This document shows positions 37,901 through 48,989 of a DNA stretch of 64,000 nt, piece after piece. Every line of letters begins with the position of its first letter. Position 1 is the stretch's first letter. A model generated the notes under the pieces. The model ran no database searches. It worked only from the letters and a program-made list of their open reading frames with translations, and had not been told where the DNA came from. A program made the position numbers and the translations under genes. Origin of the DNA: Mycoplasmopsis citelli (GTDB taxonomy: Bacteria; Bacillota_I; Bacilli_A; Mycoplasmatales; Metamycoplasmataceae); contig NZ_LR215036.1 of assembly GCF_900660645.1 (NCBI RefSeq), forward strand, positions 310,001-374,000. Reading direction: 5' to 3'.

Positions 37901-40438
37901 TGTTGGAGCAAAATTTGAATAATCATTATGCTCGGTATCTTTAACTAATGCTTTTAAAGTATTGTTTTTAACCTCTAAATCTTTAGCAGATTGTAACGTA
38001 TCCATTAATTGAGCAATTTGTTGATTGGTTTGTTCTCTTTGAGTGTTGCTTAAAGTAGTTAGGGCTAATTGTTCTTGATATTGAGCTAACTTATCAAGAA
38101 TTTTCTTTTGCATTTGAGTTGGATTCCCATTTACTGAATAAGGAGCGAAAGTATCATTAATTTCTTTAGTATTTTCTAATGGAGCTTTGGTGCTTTGATA
38201 TTCAGCTTGTTTATCTTTGTAATCTCTAATAGCTTGAGTAATTTGATCAATAAGATCATCTAAATTATTTACATTTGCTGCATTATTTAGAGTCCTTAAA
38301 ATACTATTTTTAGCTGCTTTAATTTTTAAAATTTCACTTTCTAAATAAGCCTGTTCAGCTTTTTTGTCTTTTGAAGAATCAAGGGTTTCATCTCCCAAGG
38401 TTACTAAATTTTCTAATTGTTTTCAATTTACTGAAGTTATTGCTAAGTTATTAAGTGAATTAGAAATTTCTTTGAATTTTGCTTCTTTTTGTTTGTTAGT
38501 TAAAGTTGGGTTTTGAGTTGTAATTTGACTTTGCTTTCTTAATTCTTGGGCTTGATTAAACAAATTTTGACCAAATGGTGAATTAATTTCTTTATTTTCA
38601 TTGGCAAAAACTTTAGATATTGAATTCTTTGTTTGAGTAAATTGCAATAAAGCCTTTTCATATCCTTCACTAATGTGAATTTTTGCACGAGCTTCTTGAT
38701 AAAGCTTAATTAATCTTTGTAAATCTTCTCTAATGGCAGTGGAATTTATCGGAATTAAAGTTTCAGCTTGCTTATTTAAAAATTTTAGTTGATTTTTTAT
38801 ATCAATAGCAATTAAATTATCATCATCAACAGTAATAAAAGATTGAGCAAAATCGTATCAATTTTTTAGTTCGATTCGATTAATTTCTCTTAGCTTATTA
38901 CTTTGAATTCATAGTGCTTCATTTAATTGTTTAACGGATGGATTTGAATCAAGTAACTTATTAATTTCAAGATTAATTTCAGATAAACTTTTTTTATCGA
39001 TATTAAATCCTTTAATAAGAGAATCTAAAACTTGTTCATTTAATTTTGATAACGAGTTTCGAAATAGCGAAGCTAATAAATCATTATCATAAATATCATT
39101 ATGTAATGAATTGAGTTTTTCTAAGTATTGATCAATATTATCAAAATCAGAATTAATAATGCTACTTAATGAATCACTAAAAGAATCAGCATCAATATTG
39201 CTAAGAGTTTTATTATTTAAATATTGTCCAATTTGACTTTTAATAGAGTTAATTAAATTTTCAATATTTTTAACACTTGAAACTAAATTTGTAGCTTGAA
39301 CAATACTATTTAAAATATCGCCCTGAGTTTCTTTAGGGTTATTTTGAATCTTTTGAATTTGTAAATTAACTAATTTTTGAATTTGCGAATCATTTGAAAT
39401 GGATTTAAGATTATTTAAACTTGATGATAAAGTTTGCAACAACTTATTTGTATCAGGGGTTTCTTTAATAATTGTTTGAAGTTGATTATTAACTAAATCA
39501 TTTAAATAACTAATTTCTTTGTCTTTATCAAGAGCTAAGGTTGGAGTTGGGCTTAAAGCTTGATTTTTATAATTATCGATTCGATCAAGAAAATTGTTTT
39601 TTAATGATTCATTAGCTTTTAAATCAATAACCTCATTACGAACTTTAATGACATTTTCAAGAAAATTATTTAATGATTTATTAGATTTTTCTTTATCTTT
39701 TGAAAGTTTAGCAATCATTTGATCATAAACTTTTTCATATTCAACCAAGGCATCTCTTGAATACTGAGGTTGATTTAGTAAATTTAAGATTTGATCAATA
39801 GTAGAAAATAAAGCACTTTTTTCTTGAGAACTAAATTTAGTTGTGATATTTTTAATTAATTGCTCATGATTATTTCAAATTTTGGTTTCAAGACCAATTG
39901 AAAAGTCATTTTGTTGCTCAATAAGCGGATCAACAACTTCATAAAAAGCTTTAAGAGCATCTTGTTTATTTGGTGTGGAAAGTTGGCTAAGTACTTTTTC
40001 TTTTGCGTTTTTAATTGAACTTTGAAAATCAACATCTTTAATCAAAGAATAATATTCTTCTAAAAGATTTTTTTCTTCGTCCGAGTCTTTAGCAACATTA
40101 AGCAGTGCCTTAGGCGAAGAGTGCCTTAGTTTGTTTCTTTGTTGAAGCATTTTTGCGATGCTTGAATTTTCATTTGCAAGAAGTTGATTGGCATAATCAA
40201 CCTCTAAATAAAGGTCTTTAATTTCTTTGTTATTCTTCTCTGATTTTGAAAGTTTTTTTAATTGAGCTGTTGTTTTATCAACTTGATTTTTCAATTCCAC
40301 AAAAAAATATGTTTGCTTAGGAGAATTTGTGTAATTGTTATGCAATGACAATACAGTACCTACAGATGCAATAGCTCCAGCTCCGGTAATACCAGTTGCT
40401 ATCCCCAATGATGTAACTGCTTTATTTGCTTTTTTCAT
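31973..40438 (-). CDS. Giant surface protein P, copy B (intact, ON)
   Basis: An intact frame of 2,821 residues; I followed 31973-33400, 36494-37100 and 38648-38910 codon by codon and found only TGA (Trp). The ATG at 40438 has TGAGG upstream and follows a conserved leader. Residues 1-32 are Lys-rich plus hydrophobic (GIATGITGAGAIASVG), an uncleaved anchor. Most of the rest is helical and low in Cys and Gly. The C-terminal 450 residues are beta-like with FKTIDT, EEAGWNN, IGYRDLEGLSF and the end FNIKFKVH. The 16-bp repeat is present once plus a partial copy (40104-40129) and leaves the frame open. Q_B follows after 12 bases. No family recognised; the paired arrangement implies that P and Q work together on the cell surface. 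Confidence 0.85.
40104..40129 (-). repeat. 16-bp repeat, 1.6 copies (ON-state counterpart)
   Basis: AGTGCCTTAGGCGAAG is followed by the 10-base partial AGTGCCTTAG. It is the same element as the 2.6-copy tract at 22389-22430, in the length that keeps the frame open. It therefore serves as the in-genome reference for the ON state. Confidence 0.85.
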
Positions 40439-40484
40439 AATAAACCTCATTTTTGAATGATTGGATAAATTTATCTTTTGTGTT
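40439..40484 (-). promoter_or_regulatory. Conserved 5' leader of P_B with palindrome; upstream TATAAT
   Basis: Nearly identical to the leader of P_A. It contains GATAAATTTATC (40464-40475) and the TGAGG ribosome site. About 85 bases before the ATG a minus-strand TATAAT is visible in an AT-rich stretch and may be the -10 box, giving an untranslated leader of roughly 75-80 bases. Confidence 0.4.
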
Positions 40485-40561
40485 TTTAAATTCAAAATTA
40501 AAATAATTAATAATTGAAAAATTATAATATTTTTTGATAAATATTAATTTTAAAAAATGAA

Positions 40562-40605
40562 AAACTAAACTAAAAATGATTTAATTGCATCTTTTAGTTT
40601 AGTTT
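40562..40605 (-). terminator. Terminator after ktrA
   Basis: A 14-bp perfect stem (AAACTAAACTAAAA with TTTTAGTTTAGTTT) and 16-base loop, then TTTCATTTTTT on the minus strand. It separates the potassium-uptake operon from the giant surface genes. Confidence 0.85.
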
Positions 40606-40638
40606 AATATAAAAATGCTTATTTAGAAATTAAAAATT

Positions 40639-41325
40639 TTAAGGTGCTGGTGGTAAAGGTTCATTAAGCATTTTAAAAATATCAGTAACATCAGCAATTT
40701 CACCAATAATAGTAACTAAATCATCTTTTTTTAGTACTGTATCACCTTGGGGTCTAATTGTAATTGCTCCACGTTTTATGAGAACAATAGTGACTCCAAA
40801 ATTGTTAAAATTTAAATCTTTAATTTGTTTATCACTAAATTCTTCGCTAATAACTTTAGTAGTTCCAAGAACAAAATTATCTCCAAGTTCTTTAAGATTT
40901 TCACTATAATCAACAAAGTGCTTGTTTCCTGCTATTAATGCCGTTCTAATTCCAGCTTCATATTCTGGACGAATAATAATATTAACTCCAATTTGTTTTA
41001 AAACCCGAGCATGACGCTCATTGATTGCTCGTACAATTAAGTTTTTAACTCCTTGTTCTTGAAGGGCAGCTACAATTTCAATATTATCTGGCACAGCAAC
41101 TACTACTGTTTCAATATTTTCAATTCCAATACCTTTTAAAGCTTTAATTTCAGCTGCATCAGCAATAACTACTCTTTGGACTTCATCCACAAAATTACGA
41201 GCTGAATCTTCATCTTTATCAATGACTAGAATGCTTTTATTCATTAAAATAAGTTGCTCAATAACTGCTCGTCCAAAACGACCAGTTCCTATTACTGCAA
41301 TATCATTTTTATGTCTAATTCCCAT
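40639..41325 (-). CDS. ktrA: KtrA/TrkA-type potassium uptake regulatory subunit
   Basis: A 228-residue cytosolic gating subunit. The N-terminal RCK/RossmanN domain has the nucleotide loop GTGRFG (residues 13-18) and the acidic strand end VIDKDE. The C-terminal part (from about 140) matches a TrkA-C (RCK-C) domain, ending in a proline tail. Such subunits form an octameric ring under KtrB and open it in response to ATP/ADP or NAD. I chose the ATG at 41325 (GGAT upstream) rather than a TTG four codons earlier. Only 4 bases separate it from the ktrB stop, so expression is coupled. Confidence 0.9.
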   Translation of the reverse strand: MGIRHKNDIAVIGTGRFGRAVIEQLILMNKSILVIDKDEDSARNFVDEVQRVVIADAAEIKALKGIGIENIETVVVAVPDNIEIVAALQEQGVKNLIVRAINERHARVLKQIGVNIIIRPEYEAGIRTALIAGNKHFVDYSENLKELGDNFVLGTTKVISEEFSDKQIKDLNFNNFGVTIVLIKRGAITIRPQGDTVLKKDDLVTIIGEIADVTDIFKMLNEPLPPAP

Positions 41326-41329
41326 AATT

Positions 41330-43120
41330 TTATCCAATCGCTACGTCTTCTTCAACGTATTCATAATATCTATTGTATCTTTTTTTGCGTTTTCACACAA
41401 ACATTAATGAACTAACTCCAAATTGTCCAATGAACATTACTATAGTAAGAACAATTTTAGAAACTGGATTTAATACTGGAGTTACTCCAAGAGAAAGTCC
41501 AGTTGTTCCAAAAGCGCTACAAATTTCAAAAATAATTTGCTCAAGTCGATAACTTTGTTCGTTATTATTTAAAGCACTATATGCATTAAGTGTCCCAGAT
41601 GAAGGAGCTCCGTTTTTACTATATACATCAAAAGATGTCACACAAACCATTGTTGCAATAACAATTAATGTTAAACTAATAATAAAAACTTTAAGTGCAT
41701 TAAATGTGTTTTCTTTATTAATCGATCTTCTAAAAAGACGAATTTTTTGATCTCCTTTAAATGTGGAGAAAAGAGCTAAAATTACCAATGCAAAAGTAGT
41801 AGTTCGAATTCCGCCACCTGTACTTGAAGGAGCCGCTCCAATAAACATCATAATCGAATATATAATATAACTATTAAAGGTAAAATCTCCAAGAGAAGCA
41901 GTAAAAAATCCAGCACTTCGTGTCGAAAGACTAATAAATAAAATAGCAAAAGTTTTTTGGAATCAATTTCCATACATAGGTCCTTGAGCTAAAATCGAAT
42001 TTATTGTCTCCTTATATTGGGAACTATCAATATCTTTGCCATCAAGACCTTTTCATGGTATTTTTCATTGTCTATCATTAATAATGTAAAGTTGATAAGC
42101 TTTATTTTTATCATTATTTTTATTAATTGATACATAATATTTGTTTCAAAAGCTATCCAAATCCTTTGAAACAATTTCAAAAATTAAAGAAAATACAAAA
42201 CCAAATATAAAAACAACTAAATAAATAATTATTGAAATTTTAGTAAATAAAGTAAAGTTATATTTTCCGTGTTTTTTTGAAGATTTATGTTTAAATCAAC
42301 CGTATAAATCATATAAAACTGGATAACCTAAACCACCAATAACAAATAAAATAATAAAACAAATTTGTAAAAAATAATCATTATAGTATGGCATTAGTGA
42401 ATTAGAAGAAATAATGTCAAATCCAGCATTATTAATTGCAGAAATTGTGTGAAAAAATCCAAATCTAAATGATTTTGATCAGTTCCCTTTAGGTGAATCA
42501 AAAGGAAGTTTGTTCCCTATATTTTCGTATTGATCTTTTAAATATTCTCCAATTCCTGGAGTGTAATTTGTTTCTGGAGCATAATAAAAGTATATTGATA
42601 ATAAAAACCCAAAAACAAAAGTCATTAATAATAAAAATTTAACCGAAGCAATAACTAATTTTAAAACTTTACCTGAATCATTTCCGCCACGTTCAGATTG
42701 AACTAAGTTCGCTTCTCCAAGCGAAATACTTTTGCGTCTAAAAATAAAGTTAAAAACAAATAATTTTAAAGCAAAAATCCCTATTCCACCGCTAAAAATT
42801 AAAATTGCTATTAAAATTTGTCCAAGAATATTAAATTGCGAATAAGTTGATTTTACCGTTAATCCAGTGTCGCTAAAGGCACTTGAAGCAGTAAAAAGTG
42901 CATCAATAAACGATAATCCTTCTTCAAATTTTACTCCTGAAATAGGATCGATATTATTTTGAGAAATCGGAGATCAAAGTAGTAGTGCTGAAATAATTAC
43001 AACTAAAAAATAAACAAATAACAAGTATTTGAGTTTCGGAACATTTTTTTTGAACTTGCTAATTTCTAAAAAAGAATGGCCAAATCAACTTTTTTTAAAT
43101 CAGCGCTTGAAATTGTCCAT
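41330..43120 (-). CDS. ktrB: KtrB/TrkH-type potassium channel subunit
   Basis: A 596-residue membrane protein of the Trk/Ktr/HKT superfamily that conducts K+ (or Na+-linked K+). All four pore loops are visible in order: SAFSDTGLTV, SAINNAGFDI, STRSAGFFTAS and SAFGTTGLSLG, each with the selectivity Gly. About eight to ten hydrophobic segments surround them. It is longer than typical KtrB (about 450) because of two hydrophilic inserts, one after pore 1 (around YTPGIGEYL) and one before pore 3 (around DRQWKIPWKG); such inserts are common in mycoplasma homologues. The start ATG at 43120 has AGCAGG upstream. It is 24 bases after the UPF0154 gene and just before ktrA. Confidence 0.92.
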
Positions 43121-43144
43121 TTTTAATAACCTGCTTTGATTATA

Positions 43145-43396
43145 TTATTTGTTTTTGTCGTATTTTGCGTTTTGCATTGAACGCATAATTTGTCTAATTT
43201 GAGTTTCTGAAGCTGTTCTTCCCATTTGTTTAAACATTACACGAATCATTTTTTCTGAAACTGGAGGGTTTTCTTTAATTTGTTTTTCAAACATTCTACG
43301 AGCTAGTAAAAATGTAACAATAGCAGTAATTAAAACAACTAAAATAATTACTCCAATTATCATAATTGCAAAAACACCAGAGTTCATTGTAACCAT
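43145..43396 (-). CDS. UPF0154 (YneF-like) small membrane protein
   Basis: An 83-residue protein with one N-terminal transmembrane segment (about 8-31) and a short, basic cytoplasmic tail. Its NPPVSEKMIRVMFKQMGR block is the UPF0154 signature, and the tail ends in an RQIMRSMQ helix. The family is widespread in Firmicutes and mollicutes with unknown function. The start is fixed by AAGGAG before the ATG at 43396. It is cotranscribed with ktrB and ktrA. Confidence 0.88.
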   Translation of the reverse strand: MVTMNSGVFAIMIIGVIILVVLITAIVTFLLARRMFEKQIKENPPVSEKMIRVMFKQMGRTASETQIRQIMRSMQNAKYDKNK

Positions 43397-43457
43397 ATTT
43401 TTCTCCTTTAAAAAATCAAATTAGTAATTAATTTAATTTTAGCACATAATTAAAAAA

Positions 43458-44540
43458 CTATTTGTATTGAATTTTTGAGTATTCTTCAGGTGAAAAATCT
43501 TCTAAAAACTTTACTAGTAAATCTCCAGCAGCCATTAAATCGCTAATTGAACAAACTCCAATAGGACTATGTAAATATCTTTGTGGGAGCGAAATTGTTA
43601 AAGTTGCAGCTCCGCCACGAGCATATTGAAGTTCGTGAGCATCAGTACCGCCTCCCATTGCAACAAATTTATAAGCTGGGATTTGATATTTTTTTGAAAC
43701 TAAATAGACAAAATCAACTAATTTAGGATCCATTAAAGTGCCTCCGTCTTTAATTCTTAATGCAGCTCCGCCAAAAAGATGAGTTGTTCCAGAAATTGTG
43801 TTAATTGTATCATGAGAACTAGTTGTATCTAATGCAATGGCTACTTGTGGATTAACTAAACTAACTGAGGTTTTTGCTCCTCGAGTTCCCACTTCTTCTT
43901 GAACTGTTCCTACTAAATATAAATCAACATTTAAATCTAAATTAGCAACTTTGGAAGCAACATAATCAAGAACAGTAACTCCCGCACGATTATCCATTGC
44001 TTTTCCACCAATTAAATCAGGGTTTTTAAAATAAATAGTTTCTCCAGACATATATACTCTATTTCCGACTTCAACATGATTATCTAAAGCTTCTTGCTTG
44101 TTTTTAAAACCAAAATCAGCATATAAATCATTATTTGTTAGTGCTTTAGAAACTTGTTCCTTAGGCATAATGTGAATAGAAGTGTGTCCGAATACTCCTA
44201 TAAATTCTTCGTTTTGTGAATTTAATAACTTGGCTTTAGTTCCAATAACTACGCTAGGTCACACCCCACCAATTGGAGAAAGCAATAATTGACCTTTATC
44301 ATGAATTTCACGCACAATAAAACCAACTTCATCCATATGAGCTGCAATTAGTACTTTTGGAGCATTAGGATTTTTGCTTTTTTTGTGCATAATTAGTGAT
44401 CCGAAATTATCGTAACTAAATTCAAAAGCTTTTGAATTTACATTATTTTTAAGTGCTTGAGCTACCGGCTCTTCATAGCGAGACATTCCTTCAAGTTCCA
44501 TGTACTGAACTAATCTTTGTTTAAATTCTTCTTTATTCAT
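43458..44540 (-). CDS. M42 family metallo-aminopeptidase (glutamyl aminopeptidase-like)
   Basis: A 360-residue cytosolic peptidase. Metal and catalytic motifs of family M42 are all present: AHMDEVGF (His68), KAMDNRAG with the bridging Asp, VQEEVGTRGA with the catalytic Glu pair, an Asp in ALDTTSS, and RYLHSP with the last His. GGGTDAHELQ is also typical. M42 enzymes form dodecameric tetrahedra that trim N-terminal residues from peptides, feeding the amino-acid pool. One in-frame TGA (44259) codes Trp. The gene begins only 2 bases after the DUF2779 stop, with GGAT as ribosome site, so the two form an operon. Substrate preference cannot be read from sequence. Confidence 0.92.
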
Positions 44541-44542
44541 TT

Positions 44543-46867
44543 TTATATCCTTGTAATTGTTAATTTGTTATTAATTATACTGTATTGAAAATTTTGTTCT
44601 TCAATTTGATATTCATAATTATCTATTTGAGGAAAAACACTTCGAATGGCTTGCATAATAAATTCATAGACCATAATCATTGCTCTTACGTCATTTTCAC
44701 AATATTTTTTGAGTTCATTTTCAATAACATTTCATTGATTATCACCAGTAAAGCCATGATAACGTAAAATTGCTTCATTCATAGCCATGGTTCCTTTTTG
44801 AATAACTAATTCAGTATAAGGAACAATTAATGTTTTTAGTTTAATTTGATTATAAGTAATAAATTTTTCTACTTTTTTAATTGAACCTTGAAGTAAAAGT
44901 TTATCTAAAAACATAAAACTTTTATATTTTAAAGCACTATCAATGCTTTTAACTTGCATGCTTTTAATAATTGTTCCGTCTTGAACTTTAAAAGAAAAAA
45001 TATGCTCATCTCCACAAAATTGTGGATATTTGGTTGTTAAATCTCGATATTTAAAGCAATCATATAAATCTATTGTATTTAAGTTAATATGTGTAATCAT
45101 TTCTTTAAATGTAAATAAATCTAAATTTTGTTCTTCAAATCACTTACAAAATGGTGAATTTGGATTTTCTAAAACTTCCTTTTCAACTAAGTTATAAATT
45201 TCATTATTTCTAGTGTTTTCATAAGTTTTATTATAAACAATAAATAAATCTGCCTTGTTAGCGTAAATTAAATCAATTAGCACTACCAAATCTTCCAATT
45301 GGATATTTTTAGTATCAACTACATAATTAATTTTATCCACTTCTTTCCCGTTAATTGTTTCAATTACTGAAACTTGCGAAACAATTTGCTCATAAGAACG
45401 AGAGGTATTAATAATTGGAAACAAATCCGAAAATCCCTCATAGTCATATCAAATAATTCGTTGATTTTTAATATGCATTTTTTTAACCACTTCCAAAATA
45501 CCTATATTAAAAAAATTAACTAAATTTTCTGAAACTTTTGTCGCTTTTTGAATATGTTCAAAATTTGTGTATTTTAATTTTAAGGCTTTAAAAAAAGTTT
45601 TACTAATATTTCACTGCTCAATTCCAAAAATATATGTTAAAAGGGCTAGAATTTCTTCATTTTGAATAAAGAGATTTTGAAGATATGCATCTTTGGAATA
45701 TTTATATGTAATAACTAAATTTTTATTAACAAAATTTTGTAATATTTCCGCATTTTCCGGATCTGAAAAATCAGTTTGCACAAAATAACTAATATCTTCA
45801 TAAACACAATTTTCACCATATTTTTCATAAGCAACATCAATTAATTGATAGTATCAATTAATGTCTTGGAACTCAATAAATTTCGGGGTTTTTCCTAAAT
45901 TAAAGTTTACTTTAAAAGAATCACTATTTTTATTAACGTGATAATTAATTAAATCATCTGGGAGATAATCCAAACCTTGAATTCTAAAAACACTTAAAGG
46001 TAATTCTCTTCTGAGAGCTACTTTATAAAAAGAATAAAAAGCTTTATTATAATTTACACTTTCTAAAAATAAGCTTCCATCTCCAGTGCGAGCTAGAATT
46101 TCTTTATAAAAATTTTCCTTATAGCTTAATTTATTATTTCTTGCTGGTAAACTTTTACTTAAATGGGCCGAAAAACTCTCGCTAAAAACAATTTCTTTAA
46201 CAGTGGTTTTTCGAAGTAAATTTATCACTGGGTCAATAATAATTACACTTGCATCTAAAATTTCATGAGTTTTTTTAGCAGTATTAATTAAATAAAAAAA
46301 CTTATAAAAATTATCAAGTGGAGATTTAGCCGAATATCCTAAAAGAACCATTTTTTTAGCTGATTTATCAAATAAAAAACAATCAGCAACATACTCATAA
46401 ATTTGGTTTTTACCAATAAAAACATAAGAAAAATGTGCATCAACAATAAGTTTGATACCATCATTATAGAGCATACTTTTTGTTAAGCTAATTTTTTGAT
46501 CCACTTTTAAATTGCTTGGAATATAACCAATTTCTGATTCTAAAATTTGATATTTACTTGCATAAAATTCAATAGCTTTAGATTTTAATTTACGAAAATT
46601 TTGCAAAGCAATTAAATTAATATTATTAATGCTAGTTGTTTGATTATTTTCTAAATTTGTTTCCATTTCACCAAAATCAAAATCCGGAATTTCATCCATA
46701 CTTTCAGAAAATAAATCTTGCTCTTCTTCTAAAAAAAGACGTTTTTTAGATCACTTTTGTTCAAAGCCATCATTTAGAGCTTTTATTAAATCATTCCCAA
46801 CTCAAATTAAAGCTGGATTATTTCAAAAAACTCTTTTAAAGAGGTTTCATTTAATTATTTTATGCAT
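44543..46867 (-). CDS. DUF2779 domain protein, RNase H-fold nuclease-like
   Basis: A 774-residue protein. The N-terminal half contains a segment typical of PD-(D/E)XK/Cas4-like regions of DUF2779 proteins (FLFDKSAKKMVLLGYSAKS and IVDAHFSY). The C-terminal half (from about residue 470) has DEDD-exonuclease-like motifs: WYDYEGF (DxE), VYNKTYENTRNNEI and YCENDVRAMIMVYEF with the final Asp. Family members are common in mollicutes. A nucleic-acid processing role is inferred from the fold, not demonstrated. The ATG at 46867 is preceded by a TATAAT about 8 bases upstream and has no clear Shine-Dalgarno. Seven or so in-frame TGA codons are scattered along it. Confidence 0.8.
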
Positions 46868-46937
46868 ATAAAATAATTATATTAGTATTTATTAAGATAT
46901 AAAACATAACAAAGATAATTTTAAAAAATATTGATAA

Positions 46938-46969
46938 TTTAAAATCCTTCAATATTGAAGGATTTTAAA
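46938..46969 (-). terminator. Terminator after the AbiE pair
   Basis: A 15-bp perfect inverted repeat (TTTAAAATCCTTCAA with TTGAAGGATTTTAAA) and 2-base loop lies between the AbiEii stop and the promoter of the DUF2779 gene. T-rich sequence follows on the minus strand. Confidence 0.75.
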
Positions 46970-47001
46970 TTCTTTGTTTTTCGTATAAGATAAAAGTAAT
47001 T

Positions 47002-48039
47002 TTATTGCTTGTTTTTTCATTTTTCAAAAGATTTAATTGCTTTATTTAAAGCATTTTCATGAACTTTTAAAACTTCGATAATTTCATCAAAACTAGCAAT
47101 ATCTCCAAAGATCATGCCTTTCATAGTTTCATAATCTTCTTGATAAGATGCTATAGCTTCTTCAGGAGGTACTAATTTTAATTTACCTTGATAAATTTCG
47201 TCATATTTTGCAAAATTACTTCGATAAAATTTCTTTTTAAATTCAATAACTGCTTCAAGTAAATCAAAATTTTTAAGACTTTTATCTCCTAAATCACTGC
47301 CGATCATTTTACATAAGTCATAAAAATGTCGCGAATATCTCTTTGGATAATTTCCATTTGTTCGATTAGCTTCACGATGTAAAATAGTTACCTTATCATA
47401 AAAAGTTCTTAACGAATCAACGACTTTCACATATATTTTTTCTGAAAAAGTATCTGGATAAAATTCTGATACATAAGATTTTATTTCTTTTTTAAAAGCT
47501 GGTATAGGTTCAGATAAAGTACTAAATTCTAATTTAATAATACTTAAAATTGTTGAATCTTCACCATATTCTTTTGGGTAGTCAAAACATATATTAAGCG
47601 GACTTTTTTCTTCAATGTAGAATCTAAATTTTTTACCTTTTAATACTCCTTTTAAATCACGCTTCAAAAGTGGGATAACTTCTCTTTTAAGAAAATTCGA
47701 AGTGTCTCAATTGATTTTTTGAATATATTGATCTTGTTTTCGATTGCTTCTATTTTCATATGGTTCATTTTCAGGATATCCCAAAGCAGTTCAATTAAGC
47801 GTTAAATCAATATCTTCAGAAAACCTATTAATTACATTATATGCTTTAGAAAGGCTTGTTCCACCTTTAAATACAATATAATCTTTATATTTAAAATCAT
47901 TAAAAAGGTATTTTAAAAGGATGCAAACTCATAAGTCTTTTTCAATAATAGCAGGAGAAACATTCAACTTTTCTGCTGTATTATTAACAATTTTAGACCT
48001 TTCATCATAAGGTAAAGTAAAAATCTTATCGATTATCAT
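47002..48039 (-). CDS. abiEii: AbiEii-type nucleotidyltransferase toxin
   Basis: A 345-residue protein of the AbiEii/MenT nucleotidyltransferase family. The hallmark is FKGGTSLSKAY followed by FSEDIDL, i.e. the GG(T/S)xL..DxDL polymerase-beta-type motif near residues 60-80. A conserved RHFYDLCKM helix follows in the second half. Family toxins transfer nucleotides to tRNA or other targets and arrest growth, which can abort phage infection (type IV toxin-antitoxin AbiE). AAGGAG precedes the ATG at 48039. The start overlaps the end of the antitoxin gene by 14 bases, so translation is coupled. One TGA Trp is four codons before the TAA at 47002. Confidence 0.88.
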
Positions 48040-48634
48040 TGATCTCCTTAATCTTCAATAAAACATTTCGAATTCAAAAGGAGACATTTTTTGTATCTTT
48101 TAGTAAATCTTCTTGAACATCTCGAGCATAAAAAGCTAAATCACGTATTTCGTTATTATTGATATATTTTCTTCCTAATCATCTAATTGCTTCAACTAAA
48201 ATTGCAAACCTTCTTGAGCATGTTGAAATATAGTTTTTTGGTCTATTAATAAAAGTGATTTTTCTTTTACGATAAATATAAACTTTCGATGGACCATCTG
48301 AAATATATTCAAAAATAACAGGAACTTGTGTGGAAACACCAGTGTAATTTAAAGTTGCTTCGCGAGCAGGAGCAATGGTTCACCCGTTTTTTTGAGCAAT
48401 TTTTTTAGCAACTTGCTCTGGATTAGGATATGAATACTCTCTTACTAAACCAATATAATAAGGTCTGGTGTATAAGCCATTAAGTAATCTTTCAATTTCA
48501 CCTTCTTTAGCTAATTTAGATAAAATTGAAGCAATTGTATTTTTGCTAGCAATATGCTTAAAATCTTGAGCAGTATAAATTTCTCCTGCGTTTTTTTTCA
48601 TAATTTCGTTAATTTGTTTTTTTAATGTTTGCAT
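48026..48634 (-). CDS. abiEi: AbiEi-type antitoxin/autorepressor (DUF6088)
   Basis: A 202-residue protein. Residues 1-80 form a winged-helix-like region (YTAQDFKHIASKNTIASIL, then a GLYTRPYY turn), as in AbiEi and DUF6088 antitoxins, which bind their own promoter and neutralise AbiEii. The C-terminal half contains the conserved ISTCSRRFAILVEAIRWLGR block. AGAGG precedes the ATG at 48634. It is the first gene of the two-gene unit and ends 14 bases inside abiEii. Confidence 0.85.
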
Positions 48635-48656
48635 TTTTGCCTCTTTATATAATAAA

Positions 48657-48686
48657 ATTATAATACTACAAACACAAATTCGTTAA
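48657..48686 (-). promoter_or_regulatory. Predicted promoter of the AbiE operon
   Basis: Minus-strand TTAACG (48681-48686) and TATAAT (48657-48662) are spaced by 18 bases, about 23 bases before the abiEi start codon. The rest of the 355-base gap 48635-48989 is AT-rich. I see no gene in it, only this promoter and the downstream terminator of the zip gene. Confidence 0.5.
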
Positions 48687-48926
48687 AAGTTGTTTCAAAC
48701 CACAAAAAATTAAGATTTACTAAAACAAAATTATTCCTTTAAATTTTTTAAATATTTTATTAATTTGTTGCCTCATTACGGCTTGTTCATTAATTAATTT
48801 AATATCTAGCATTTATAAAAATAACTTAGAAATTAGTGAATAAGCACTAAAAAACTATAGTCCCCATTCATTTAAGTAATAATTTTTTTAGTTGTTTTAT
48901 TAAAAAAATTTAAGAAAATAAGAAAA

Positions 48927-48966
48927 AACTTATTTTTACTTTAATTTACAAAAGCAAAAATAAGTT
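48927..48966 (-). terminator. Terminator after the ZIP transporter gene
   Basis: An 11-bp stem (AACTTATTTTT with AAAAATAAGTT) with an 18-base loop lies 24 bases beyond the stop at 48990. A T-rich tract follows on the minus strand. Confidence 0.6.
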
Positions 48967-48989
48967 TAAATTAAAACAAATATCTACAT

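Noticed and set aside
1-40438. Many short adjacent minus-strand frames that look like broken genes
   Set aside because: They are all in the same frame and are separated only by TGA. With TGA as Trp they merge into a few giant genes; I found no TAA or TAG in the spacers I read.
48700-48926. Possible small RNA or tRNA gene in the gap before the AbiE genes
   Set aside because: No cloverleaf, conserved stems or GC-rich segment could be found; no tRNA or rRNA gene was recognised anywhere in the window.
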